In this document: positions 1 to 7,026 of the stretch, in pieces
Layout of the letters: every line of letters begins with the position of its first letter
Position numbering within the stretch: position 1 is the first letter of the stretch
Notes under the pieces: model-generated
What the model was told of the DNA's origin: nothing
Database searches by the model: none
Seen by the model: only the letters and a program-made list of their open reading frames with translations
Origin: Clostridia bacterium
Lineage (GTDB): Bacteria; Bacillota; Clostridia; Peptostreptococcales; Anaerovoracaceae
Reading direction: 5' to 3'
NCBI GenBank assembly: GCA_024682015.1
Contig: JAIKZT010000306.1
Span: forward strand, 1 to 16,581
DNA length: 16,581 nt
Translations under genes and position numbers: made by a program

Positions 1-2329
1 CATCCGAGCCATCATATGCTACACCTGCTAAGATATTTTCTGCTTCAATATTCGTGTTACCGAAACTTCCGGATGTCCAACCACCGGTTATCGCTCTGTC
101 ATACCCCTGCGCTGTGAATGTGCCAGGAATAGTCAGCGTCGCATCAGATCCGAGATTCGTCACGAGTCCGAAGCTTCCTCTCGCATCATCACCAACAACG
201 TTTCCGGCCTTCACTGTGACCGTTCCGGCCAGGTTGATCGGTTCTCCGTCATATACAGCCATGCCGATGCACTGCGTGCCGGCGTTGCCGCCTGCTGTTA
301 CTGTTACAGTACTGTCTTCATCGATATCAAAGCCCTTGTAGGAAGACCAACCGATCGAGGCTGACCAGCTCGCATTCGGACCCGCTTTACCGGCGCTTAC
401 TGTTACCGTACTGTTCTTGACCGATGCCACAACGCCCCTGTTGTCGCTCGGCGCGTTGATGCCGTAGCTGCTGTCCTGCGTCGCATCGGCCGTCGTGACC
501 GTCACCGTACTGTCTTCGATCGTCAGTCCGCCCCAGCTTTCGATGCCGTACGTGGCTTCGCTCGTTTTTACTTCGACCGACAGGTCCGTGCCGTTCTTTA
601 CCTTGAACGGAGAGCGTCCGCCGGAATACATCCCGGTGGAACTGTAGTTCGAAGCACCGTTCGCCGTCAGGCTTACTTTACAATTATCGAAAGTCTTTTC
701 CGCAGTATCATCATAAACGTAGATGCATCTGCATCCGTCGTTTGCTTCACCCGATTCGATCGTCAGTTCACAGCCGGTCAGGTCGAAGCCTTTCGCATCG
801 ATGCCATCCGTGCTTGAATATGTGGCTTCTTTCGCCTCACCGGTCTTGATGGTGATCTTGGAATCATCACCATTTAGAACATTGGAAGACATGTAGATGC
901 CGCCCGCGTCATTGACTACATCTCCGATCTCGATATCCAGTTCGCTGTCGCCCTCGATAGTGAGGTCTCCGCCTCTGGACGGGTAGTAGTAATTCGGGTT
1001 CTCGATGTAGATCCCGTATGCGTTGTACGGTTTGTAGCTCGCCGAGCTCGTGACATCCAGATCGATATCACAGTGAATAAAATCGACATCGCCGTACGTT
1101 ACCATCATGCCGATCGCTTTTCCGCTGCGGCTTTCACTCTGAGATCTGGACGGCGCTACCGTCACGTTGAATTCGCAGTTATTTGCGATGAATCCTGATG
1201 AACTTCCGCCCTGCGATCCGATCTCCATACCGACGTTTTCCGCGTCAGTCGATTCGCCGATCGCAATATTGAACTTAGACCCGCTTACCGCGCCCGTATA
1301 TCCGACTACGACACCGTCGCTGCCATTCGTGACACCGAGATCCACATCGATCTGAGCATTGTTTGCGATAAGGTCCGCGGCATACATACCGCATGCATGC
1401 GTTGTAACCTGCGCTGCTGATTGGATCATTACCTGCGAGCCGCCTGTGACAGTCATATCGTCTCCCGAATACAGACCGTATGCTCCGTCATTCGAATCGC
1501 TGATATTTGCCGTCACAAGGCTGTCACTTATGGTCGTGCAGCCGCTCGTGTATACGCAGTACGACTCGTAGTCATATACCCAGTCAGAGTTTACCGTCAG
1601 CGTGCTGCCCGCAACGTTCAATCCGCTGCCTGCTTTGACCGCGTATCCGTAATAGCGCGAATCTCCCGCAGTCGCCTCGACCGTCGAATTTGCGATGTAT
1701 ACGATCTCATCTGCGTACAATCCGTACGAATAACGCGCACCGCTTGCGGACCAATATGTATCATTCCACGTCTTTGTGACAACGCTGCCGCACGAGACCG
1801 TTACCTGCGCATTGTTGATCGAAAGACTTCCGCCGCAGTACGCGCTTTGCGAGCTGTCATATTTGCGGGCGACAAAGATTCCGGCATTGGCATCCAGGTA
1901 ATTTCCTGTCGCGTCGTGCATCGTGATCGTCAGCGTGCCGGATCCGTTGATCGTTAAGTCTCCGCCATCAACTGCGATTCCGCAAAACAGTTCCGTGTAC
2001 GTTCCCTGTTTCGTCATTTCGATGACGTTATCGCCTTCCAGGGCGATTACCAGGCTTCCGTTTGCGTAGATGCTCGTTTCCGTGTCGTAGTCTCCCACGT
2101 CAGGCCTCGACCACTGTCCGTCCGACGTGAAGCCGCTCAGCGTCAGAGTGTGCGTTGCGGCATCGTACGAATACTTTCCTGCCGGGTCTTCAAAGTCCGC
2201 CGCTGCGTTGTATCCTTGACCGTAGATGCTGATGTGCGTCGCGTTCGGCACCTGAACTGCGTGTACCGAAAGCGGCATGCATCCGATGATGAGCGCTGCT
2301 GCCAGCAGTACGCTCAATAACCTCTTCAT
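1..2329 (-). CDS. Secreted beta-helix surface protein (Cthe_2159/carbohydrate-binding-like), N-terminal part
   Basis: The frame is open without a stop from the ATG at 2329 to the left edge, giving about 776 visible residues with the C-terminus outside the window. The start is set by GGAG placed 8 nt upstream; the in-frame ATG at 2335 lies too close to it. Residues 1-24 (MKRLLSVLLAAALIIGCMPL...VHA) form a signal peptide. An AxA-like cleavage site after VHA is likeliest, though IIGC could act as a lipobox. Residues 30-60 carry the 'YDAATHTLTLSGF' opening typical of gut Bacillota surface proteins annotated as carbohydrate-binding domain-containing (Cthe_2159-like). The rest is rungs of about 25-35 residues of the type GLxI-x-NS-xVTV, rich in Gly, Asp, Ser and Thr, as in right-handed beta-helices. 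It probably acts outside the cell in adhesion or glycan contact; the substrate is unknown. It follows the lipoprotein gene after a 103-base gap holding a hairpin. Confidence 0.85.
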   Translation of the reverse strand, partial: MKRLLSVLLAAALIIGCMPLSVHAVQVPNATHISIYGQGYNAAADFEDPAGKYSYDAATHTLTLSGFTSDGQWSRPDVGDYDTETSIYANGSLVIALEGDNVIEMTKQGTYTELFCGIAVDGGDLTINGSGTLTITMHDATGNYLDANAGIFVARKYDSSQSAYCGGSLSINNAQVTVSCGSVVTKTWNDTYWSASGARYSYGLYADEIVYIANSTVEATAGDSRYYGYAVKAGSGLNVAGSTLTVNSDWVYDYESYCVYTSGCTTISDSLVTANISDSNDGAYGLYSGDDMTVTGGSQVMIQSAAQVTTHACGMYAADLIANNAQIDVDLGVTNGSDGVVVGYTGAVSGSKFNIAIGESTDAENVGMEIGSQGGSSSGFIANNCEFNVTVAPSRSQSESRSGKAIGMMVTYGDVDFIHCDIDLDVTSSASYKPYNAYGIYIENPNYYYPSRGGDLTIEGDSELDIEIGDVVNDAGGIYMSSNVLNGDDSKITIKTGEAKEATYSSTDGIDAKGFDLTGCELTIESGEANDGCRCIYVYDDTAEKTFDNCKVSLTANGASNYSSTGMYSGGRSPFKVKNGTDLSVEVKTSEATYGIESWGGLTIEDSTVTVTTADATQDSSYGINAPSDNRGVVASVKNSTVTVSAGKAGPNASWSASIGWSSYKGFDIDEDSTVTVTAGGNAGTQCIGMAVYDGEPINLAGTVTVKAGNVVGDDARGSFGLVTNLGSDATLTIPGTFTAQGYDRAITGGWTSGSFGNTNIEAENILAGVAYDGSD

Positions 2330-2381
2330 GATCATTGCTCCCTTCTTTTATTCATTTGAAAATTATGTTTTGGTTACGTTC

Positions 2382-2418
2382 GGACGGCTCGCCTTCGAGT
2401 GGCCTCGGCTCGCCGTCC
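2382..2418 (-). other. Intergenic RNA/DNA hairpin
   Basis: A perfect 7-bp inverted repeat (GGACGGC at 2412-2418 on the minus strand, GCCGTCC at 2382-2388) encloses a 23-base loop that holds a second small stem (CGAG/CTCG). It sits between the lipoprotein stop (2433) and the surface-protein start (2329). No U tract follows it, so it does not look like a standard intrinsic terminator. It may be an mRNA processing or stability element. The rest of the gap is A/T-rich, and no convincing promoter is visible. Confidence 0.5.
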
Positions 2419-2432
2419 TTGCCGCTTTATCC

Positions 2433-3452
2433 CTATTCGGGCATATCGAAGGGTTCCCAGTCAGCACCCAGCGAATGCAGTTCGACTTCCGTGAGCCCGG
2501 CATCCCTGTAAAGGGACATTACCTTCTCTTTCGCCTGCGCGGAAGTGAGTATATCCACTCCTGCTTCTTCATAGAACTTTGCGAACTCCGGGTCCGGAGA
2601 CGTGTCGTTTCCTTCGCTGTCCATGAAGACGAAGGAGAATGAATCGATGTATTCGCCGTAGTTGTCGTCTTTGAGCTCTACGAAGCTGTACGCGTCGACT
2701 TCGTATCCGTTCGCTGCCGTCTCCGCCTTGGGGTAATCATCCCCCGTCAGATCCTGCGGCAGATAGTAAGACGGGATCACGGCTCTCACCAGGTCGTACA
2801 CGTAGTTCACCGTGTAGATGTATTCCACGCTGCCGCCTGCGGTGATACGTCTGACGGAATCCGCAAAGCTGATCGTGTCGCTGGGATACTCTGTGATGAT
2901 CATTCCGTACTGGTTTAAGATAGCGTAGTAGCTTCCGAAGTTTTCGTCTTCATCCAGAAGCTCGATCCCGTCCGAGAATGCCTTGAATACAAAGAAATGG
3001 CTGAGCTCCTCAGCCTCTTCCTGCCCATTTACTTCATAAACGAACTGCACCGCAAGCTCTTTCGCTCCGTCGCCGCCGCAGTCCACATAAGCGGACTGTG
3101 CACCCTTGAACTCAAACGACGGGAAATCAAGCTGCCCGTATTCGGTGAACCTGTTTCTCAGTTCCGTGATCGTAAACTCGTCGCCCGCCGAAAACCCGTT
3201 CGTGTACACGCGGGTCTTCGCTTTCGTCTCGCCTTTCAGGAAGGCGCCGAACGCGGCTTCGATCTCTTCAGGGTCAGTCAGCATGTAGCTTGAGCTTTCT
3301 TCTGCTCCCGCGATGAGACCTGCCGCTTCTTCCACGATGCCCGGACCTTCCGCAGTATCATCTTCCTTCGGCTTACTCGTACACGCAGAAAGAGACAGCG
3401 CCAGACCTAAGCACAGCAGCAGCGCCGTAAATCTATACACTTTTCTTTTCAT
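2433..3452 (-). CDS. Putative lipoprotein of unknown family
   Basis: The protein has 339 residues from the ATG at 3452. The frame opens further upstream with a GTG at 3470, but AAAGGA lies 8 nt before the 3452 ATG (MKRKVYRF), which makes that the better start. A basic N-terminus, a Leu-rich core and the lipobox LSAC (Cys24) show an exported, lipid-anchored protein on the outer face of the membrane. A short Asp/Glu/Lys linker follows, then a mixed alpha/beta body with many acidic and aromatic residues. I do not recognise the family. It begins 20 bp inside the end of the upstream gene, so it is probably translated by coupling, as the last gene of the dUTPase operon. A lipoprotein there is unexpected, and its job cannot be read from the sequence. 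Confidence 0.8.
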   Translation of the reverse strand: MKRKVYRFTALLLCLGLALSLSACTSKPKEDDTAEGPGIVEEAAGLIAGAEESSSYMLTDPEEIEAAFGAFLKGETKAKTRVYTNGFSAGDEFTITELRNRFTEYGQLDFPSFEFKGAQSAYVDCGGDGAKELAVQFVYEVNGQEEAEELSHFFVFKAFSDGIELLDEDENFGSYYAILNQYGMIITEYPSDTISFADSVRRITAGGSVEYIYTVNYVYDLVRAVIPSYYLPQDLTGDDYPKAETAANGYEVDAYSFVELKDDNYGEYIDSFSFVFMDSEGNDTSPDPEFAKFYEEAGVDILTSAQAKEKVMSLYRDAGLTEVELHSLGADWEPFDMPE

Positions 3453-4143
3453 CTTTATCATCCTTTTCACTGAACGCGCGGTTTACGTAGTCCTCGAGTT
3501 TTCCGACGGAATATTCGAGGTCCGCCTTGAGTTTTTCGATGTCGTCTTCGGGGCCGATGGCCTGGAACTGGCACCACTCGCCTTCCCTGCCCTTGAGGTC
3601 GTAGAGAAGATCTCTTGCCAGCTCCTGCGGAGTCGACTTCAATTTTTCAATATCCGCTTCCCCTGACTTCACGGACTCGATGTCCGCGTCATTGCAAAAG
3701 TACGCGACGCCGTTATCGAGTACGAGCACCGCCGTGCCGGACGACTCTCCGTCCACTTCGCACATGGCGTGGTTTTCCTCGCCGTACTTTATGAAGCACT
3801 CGCACAGTTCCATCGGAACGTAAGTCACGTATGAGCATGCCTTTCTCATGAGCCGTCCGTCAGCAAGAAGCAGGCTCATCGTGCACCAGCCGTACTGGGG
3901 CGATGAGAGCATTCGTCCGCTTCTTTTCTTTTCGTCCGGATTCATGCCTCTTTTGGACGCATGGGAAGCGTAGTCGCAGAGCCAGATAAATGCTTTTCTT
4001 ACGTATGCTTCATCCACGTATTCAAGACTTTCGTCCGCAACCATCCTGATGGCCGCGATCTTTTCCCGGGACGGGATCTGGGGATCATCCACCAGCTTGA
4101 AGGTAACGTACGCGTTCACCTTATCCTTAAGCATCCTGCTCAT
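3433..4143 (-). CDS. Hypothetical protein, 236 aa
   Basis: I do not recognise this protein. It is soluble, with no signal peptide or membrane segment. An alpha-helical N-terminal half (residues 1-85) ends near a 'MLSSPQYGWCTMSLLL' stretch. A middle part follows with several Cys (KACSY, ELCECF, AMCEV). The C-terminal half is strongly acidic and helical and ends in a charged tail (SEKDDKDEKKSV). The start is the ATG at 4143, with AAAGGA close upstream (only 3 nt spacing); the ATG at 4134 is an alternative at 12 nt. It overlaps the upstream 102-residue gene by 17 bp and the downstream lipoprotein gene by 20 bp, so the three are coupled in one transcript. It may act on or with a product of the dUTPase operon, but nothing in the sequence says how. 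Confidence 0.75.
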   Translation of the reverse strand: MSRMLKDKVNAYVTFKLVDDPQIPSREKIAAIRMVADESLEYVDEAYVRKAFIWLCDYASHASKRGMNPDEKKRSGRMLSSPQYGWCTMSLLLADGRLMRKACSYVTYVPMELCECFIKYGEENHAMCEVDGESSGTAVLVLDNGVAYFCNDADIESVKSGEADIEKLKSTPQELARDLLYDLKGREGEWCQFQAIGPEDDIEKLKADLEYSVGKLEDYVNRAFSEKDDKDEKKSV

Positions 4144-4435
4144 CCATCCTTTCGAATACCAGAACGACCCTGATCGTGTCCCCCATGAATGGGTTTCCCT
4201 TCACCAGCACCTCGATGCGCGAGACGGAATGCAGCCTGTATCCTTCCAGATACTTCCTGTTTATGACGTCCTCAAGCTGCGTCAGATTCACTACCGGGTC
4301 TCTGGCTATCCTTTCTCTTATCGTCGCCTGAACCACAAGATATTTCAAGTCGCGCATCACGACCTGCTCGTATGGTTCGAACGTATCAGTCGCCCGTGCT
4401 GCCGAACCCGGCAGAACCTCTTTCAGTTTCTTCAT
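4127..4435 (-). CDS. Small DUF4177-like protein, 102 aa
   Basis: The protein has a basic N-terminus, then a strand (KYLVVQATI), a helix (LTQLEDVINRKYLEGYRLHSV) and two strands ending in GDTIRVVLVFER. A beta strand, a helix with a 'GYRLHSV' turn and a last strand ending in F-E-R resemble the DUF4177 family of small proteins ('...GWELVSV...LVFKR'); this is a by-eye match only. The start ATG at 4435 has GAGGTGG about 9 nt upstream, inside the dUTPase gene, which it overlaps by 50 bp in another frame. It overlaps the next gene by 17 bp. No role is known. Confidence 0.7.
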   Translation of the reverse strand: MKKLKEVLPGSAARATDTFEPYEQVVMRDLKYLVVQATIRERIARDPVVNLTQLEDVINRKYLEGYRLHSVSRIEVLVKGNPFMGDTIRVVLVFERMDEQDA

Positions 4436-4829
4436 CTAAGTCGTCCACCTCTACTGGATATGCGATGAGGACCGGAAGGATCACGAGCTGGGTGATCTTG
4501 TCTCCGACCTCGAAGATGTGCTCTGTCTCTGAGTGATTGTAGACCTTCACGACGATGCTTCCGGTGTAACCGGCGTCGATGACGCCTTCCGTATTGATGC
4601 CTCTTCTTACGTTCAGCCCGCTCTTGCTCTTGATGAAGCCCGCGTAGCCGTAAGGGATCATCATGTGGATGCCCGTGTCGACGGGAACGCTTCCGTGCGC
4701 CGGCACCACCAGCCTTTCCGGCGTTCTGATGTCCATTCCTGCGTCGTACTCATACGCTCTTTCCGGCATGTATGCTCCGGGGTCCAGCGTCACTTTCAGA
4801 GCTGCTCTTGTTACGGGGTATGTAGTCAT
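4386..4829 (-). CDS. dut: dUTP diphosphatase (trimeric dUTPase)
   Basis: This enzyme hydrolyses dUTP to dUMP and pyrophosphate, keeping uracil out of DNA and feeding dTMP synthesis. All five motifs of the trimeric family are present in 147 residues: DAGMDI (29-34), KSKSGLN (67-73), GVIDAGYTG with the catalytic Asp85 and Tyr88 (82-90), GDKITQL (109-115), and the C-terminal arm RGSAGFGSTG (137-146) that closes over the active site. Motif 2 has KSKSG where PRSG is common. The start is the ATG at 4829, 7 nt after AAGGAG. The frame stays open upstream but that extension is a shadow of the HTH gene, with which it shares an ATGA overlap. Mobile elements often carry this gene; here it is coupled to a putative regulator. 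Confidence 0.96.
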   Translation of the reverse strand: MTTYPVTRAALKVTLDPGAYMPERAYEYDAGMDIRTPERLVVPAHGSVPVDTGIHMMIPYGYAGFIKSKSGLNVRRGINTEGVIDAGYTGSIVVKVYNHSETEHIFEVGDKITQLVILPVLIAYPVEVDDLDEETERGSAGFGSTGD

Positions 4830-5842
4830 TTTTCTTCTCCTTCCCAGTATCCCTTGTCCCTCATGACCTTCAGGATCCTGCTCACGTTCGCCTGCGTCGT
4901 TTCGAACTTCTGCGCGATCTGTACCTGCGGGATTCCGTCCTTGCTCATCTTCATGATCTCGAAGTATTCCGGACGCGGTGTGTATTCCTTGTTCTTCGCT
5001 TTGTTTGACGCGCCTCTTTTGGAGATGATGGCGTTGATCGCAGGAAGCTGCAGACCGTATTTGTCCGCAAGAGCCTGCCGGCTCATTCCCGCCTTGAACT
5101 CCTCGATCAGCACTTCGTCGCGCTTTCTCACGCCTTCCCTCGTTCTTCTGGGTTCCAGCTTTCCTGCTTTGATCGAGTGCTCGATGATGCTCTTCACCTT
5201 GATGTAGCTCAGTTCCGTCAGCTTCGAGATCTCCTTGTACTTCAGACCGGCCTTGTACAGCCGCATGACGTGGCTTTTGATCTCGGCCTTTTCCTGATAG
5301 CAGGCGCTCGATCTCACGACCCGGCACACGAGGCCGTGGTCGCATCCGAGCTCTCTTTGGATCTCTGCGATGGAGCTGCCATTTTCGTACATCGAGACGA
5401 TGGCTTTCCTGAGTTCAGACTCTTCCTTTTCCACCCGCTCTTTGACTGCCTTCATCACGTCTTCGCGGAAGGCCTTGTTCTTCCCCATGACGATCTGCAT
5501 GACCCGCTGGCGGGTAAGCATGTATTCCCTTGCGATGTCGGCTCCTCTGACGCCGTCGATATACAGCCTTCTGATCTCCGCGTTGCGAAGGAGCTTCGCT
5601 GGGGCCGCATCATCCGGTTCAGGTCTTACGCCCAGATCCTTCAGAACTCCCAGAAGGACAGTCTCTCTTATTCCAGTAGATGCGCTCATCTCCGCCAGGG
5701 TCGCACCCTGGGAAGACAAAGCCAGCAGATCGTCTTTTTGTTTCTGCGTCGGCGGATTATACATCTCCACCGGCATTCTTTTGTTATATACAGACGTTTT
5801 AATGTTGATCACCTCTTGAGTATGTATATCAATGCATTCCAA
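4826..5842 (-). CDS. Protein of six tandem helix-turn-helix units; putative DNA-binding regulator
   Basis: Almost the whole 338-residue protein is six helix-turn-helix units of the short resolvase/homeodomain-like type, at about residues 36-72, 87-121, 143-180, 188-222, 243-277 and 293-332. Each has a first helix ending at a conserved Gly (46, 97, 155, 199, 252, 303), an 'xxIA/xxLA' second helix and a recognition helix with hydrophobic spacing. No catalytic, sensor or membrane domain is visible, so a DNA-binding scaffold or repressor is likely; this is inference. The TTG at 5842 is the first possible start and has only a weak ribosome site. An AUU at 5803 has a near-perfect one (see 5807-5815) and would give 325 residues. 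It is the first gene after the 5921-5893 promoter and overlaps dut by 4 bp. Self-regulation is plausible because an inverted repeat covers its promoter. Confidence 0.85.
   Translation of the reverse strand: MECIDIHTQEVINIKTSVYNKRMPVEMYNPPTQKQKDDLLALSSQGATLAEMSASTGIRETVLLGVLKDLGVRPEPDDAAPAKLLRNAEIRRLYIDGVRGADIAREYMLTRQRVMQIVMGKNKAFREDVMKAVKERVEKEESELRKAIVSMYENGSSIAEIQRELGCDHGLVCRVVRSSACYQEKAEIKSHVMRLYKAGLKYKEISKLTELSYIKVKSIIEHSIKAGKLEPRRTREGVRKRDEVLIEEFKAGMSRQALADKYGLQLPAINAIISKRGASNKAKNKEYTPRPEYFEIMKMSKDGIPQVQIAQKFETTQANVSRILKVMRDKGYWEGEEK
5807..5815 (-). promoter_or_regulatory. Very strong Shine-Dalgarno pointing to an AUU start
   Basis: On the minus strand GAGGTGATC matches nine consecutive bases of the usual anti-Shine-Dalgarno complement. 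It is followed by AAC and then an in-frame ATT at 5803, leaving 8 nt between GAGG and the ATT. No ATG, GTG or TTG lies at a usable distance after it: the next in-frame ATG (5776) is 27 bases further on. It therefore either starts the six-HTH gene at AUU, as infC does in many bacteria, or chance has placed it inside a frame begun at the TTG 5842. Confidence 0.55.
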
Positions 5843-5885
5843 TGTCTTTTCTTCAACTTCAGAGCAAAAAATAACTTCCGTCTTT

Positions 5886-5907
5886 TATGTATATTATATC
5901 ATACATA
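5886..5907. promoter_or_regulatory. Probable operator: 7-bp perfect inverted repeat over the -10 box
   Basis: On the plus strand TATGTAT (5886-5892) and ATACATA (5901-5907) flank 8 bases that contain the -10 box of the minus-strand promoter. A third half-site, TATGTAT at 5821-5827 inside the sequence TATGTATAT shared with 5886-5894, lies about 65 bp downstream in the leader or first codons. A bound protein would block polymerase. The six-HTH protein encoded directly downstream is the obvious candidate ligand (inference). Confidence 0.55.
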
Positions 5908-5921
5908 TTGCGGTCGGGCAA
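5893..5921 (-). promoter_or_regulatory. SigmaA-type promoter of the six-HTH/dut operon
   Basis: The -35 box is TTGCCC (5916-5921) and the -10 box is TATAAT (5893-5898), with a 17-bp spacer and the extended -10 TGA directly before TATAAT. A start of transcription near 5886 would give a leader of about 44 nt to the TTG at 5842 or 83 nt to the AUU at 5803. It sits only 9 bp past the stop of the GIY-YIG-like gene, with no terminator in between, so read-through from upstream is also possible. Confidence 0.8.
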
Positions 5922-5930
5922 ATCGCCTCT

Positions 5931-6725
5931 TCAGCCGATCAGACGCTCCACGTCCGCCCTGTTCATCGCGACCAGCACTCCGGACTGCACGTCCCTGCAC
6001 ACCCAGCAATAAAGCTGCAGCTCGTCTTTTCCGAGCATCGTTATCGAAGACGCCGCGTCATTCGTTCCCGTCGATATCCTGACCGAAAGGTCGATGTCAG
6101 GCGTTTCGTACAGCAGCTGCCGCGCCGCCTTCTGCCCCGTTACCTTCTGCTTTTCTTCGCTTTTTCCGAAGACCACGCTCCTCATCGCCAGCCAGAACCT
6201 GTCCAGCGGGCAGATGTAGCGCCCGATGTCTTCGTAGCTTTTCACTTCCCCTGCCTGTCCCTTCGTCACGAGAGCCATGTTATTTAGTGGGATCGTGAGG
6301 CTTTCCACCTCATCTTCCGTCACACCCTTAGCCCAGGGGATCACGTCCATCCTTAATCCTGCTATCCCGTACGTGCAGACTTCCCTGATCGATCTGCAGT
6401 GGTACACCGGCTGTCCGTCTTCCGTAAACGAGATCCAGCGAGGCTTTATCTGCAGCCTTTTCTCCAGCGGCGTGAGCCCGGGGATCTCCTTGTTGTAAAG
6501 CTGCTTCGGGTCACATGTGCTGATCATCAGCTTTTCCAGGATCTGTGCCTCTTCTTTTCTTAAGGTTTTGTTGATCACGTCGACTCTCCATGTGCCCAGA
6601 TCATGCCACCATTCCTTTTCGTGCTCGCGCATTTTCGATCTGAGAGTCGCTTCTTCACCTTCGACCATGCCTATGTATCTTACGCTTTTGTCATGCATGT
6701 CGACGTATCTGTAAACTATTGCCAT
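5931..6725 (-). CDS. GIY-YIG-like nuclease domain protein
   Basis: The N-terminal 85 of 264 residues read as a diverged GIY-YIG nuclease: VYRYVD (4-9) stands for the GIY strand, RYIG (16-19) for YIG, then Arg33 and His35 in the following helix, a Trp strand (WRVDVI, 46-51), the helix EAQILEKLMI with Glu64 as candidate metal ligand, and LYNKE (77-80) with the family's Asn. Residues 95-264 form a second domain that I do not recognise. It contains 'RWISFTEDGQPVYHCRSI' (95-112) and ends in a beta-rich part (ELQLYCWVC...GVLVAMN), perhaps for target binding. Such proteins cut DNA as homing, repair or restriction-like enzymes. The ATG at 6725 follows an A-rich stretch with AGGA 12 nt away, a rather long spacing. 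It is the last gene of the recA operon, 36 bp after the zinc-ribbon gene. Confidence 0.65.
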   Translation of the reverse strand: MAIVYRYVDMHDKSVRYIGMVEGEEATLRSKMREHEKEWWHDLGTWRVDVINKTLRKEEAQILEKLMISTCDPKQLYNKEIPGLTPLEKRLQIKPRWISFTEDGQPVYHCRSIREVCTYGIAGLRMDVIPWAKGVTEDEVESLTIPLNNMALVTKGQAGEVKSYEDIGRYICPLDRFWLAMRSVVFGKSEEKQKVTGQKAARQLLYETPDIDLSVRISTGTNDAASSITMLGKDELQLYCWVCRDVQSGVLVAMNRADVERLIG

Positions 6726-6761
6726 ATTTTATCTTTTTCCTGCGCATTCAGCGCGATCCGC

Positions 6762-6962
6762 TTACCAGTTCGCCTGCAGCTGGCCGTTCCACTTTCCCGC
6801 CGTCTCTTCCGGCGTATCCCCTGTGCAGATGATCTCCAGGGGGCACTTTCCGAGATGTTCGATGGAATAGTACTTCGTGTACGTGAGGGAGCCGGATCTC
6901 GTGACCATCTTCACATGGCCGCCGCAGAACGGGCAGCGCTTTAGCCTGATGTTTTCGCCCAT
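6762..6962 (-). CDS. Lar-like zinc-ribbon protein, 66 aa
   Basis: The N-terminal 'LKRCPFCGG' knuckle (Cys10, Cys13), a second metal site from residues among His36, Cys40 and Cys46, and the C-terminal 'TPEETAGKWN' give the shape of the Lar/restriction-alleviation-like family common in phages and prophages ('CPFCGG ... T-EEA-x-x-WN'). Only some members, such as Rac Lar, are known to modulate type I restriction; most are untested, so the function is left open. The start ATG at 6962 lies 7 nt after AAAGGA. It sits between recA and the GIY-YIG-like gene, separated from recA by a strong RNA hairpin. Confidence 0.8.
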   Translation of the reverse strand: MGENIRLKRCPFCGGHVKMVTRSGSLTYTKYYSIEHLGKCPLEIICTGDTPEETAGKWNGQLQANW

Positions 6963-6989
6963 CTTTGATTCCTTTCCGCCACAGCGTAT

Positions 6990-7017
6990 GCAGGAGAAGG
7001 CGATGGCCTTCCCCTGC
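6990..7017 (-). other. 12-bp RNA hairpin just after recA
   Basis: On the minus strand GCAGGGGAAGGC (7017-7006) pairs with GCCTTCTCCTGC (7001-6990) around the loop CATC. All 12 pairs form in RNA, one of them a G-U. It begins 9 bases after the recA stop and ends 27 bases before the zinc-ribbon ATG. No U run follows it, so transcription probably continues. A processing or stabilising stem that sets different levels for recA and the genes below it is a reasonable guess. Confidence 0.6.
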
Positions 7018-7026
7018 CGCCTGCTT

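Noticed and set aside
2277..2642. Plus-strand frames across the window, including many above 100 codons
   Set aside because: All are antisense shadows of better minus-strand genes; none has a convincing ribosome site plus recognisable domain.
3453..3470. GTG start adding six residues to the lipoprotein
   Set aside because: The ribosome site AAAGGA lies after this GTG and is correctly spaced only for the ATG at 3452.
4830..5345. Open frame extending the dUTPase N-terminus by about 170 residues
   Set aside because: It lies inside the six-HTH gene in another frame, is Arg/Gly-rich low-quality sequence, and the ATG at 4829 has an ideal ribosome site.
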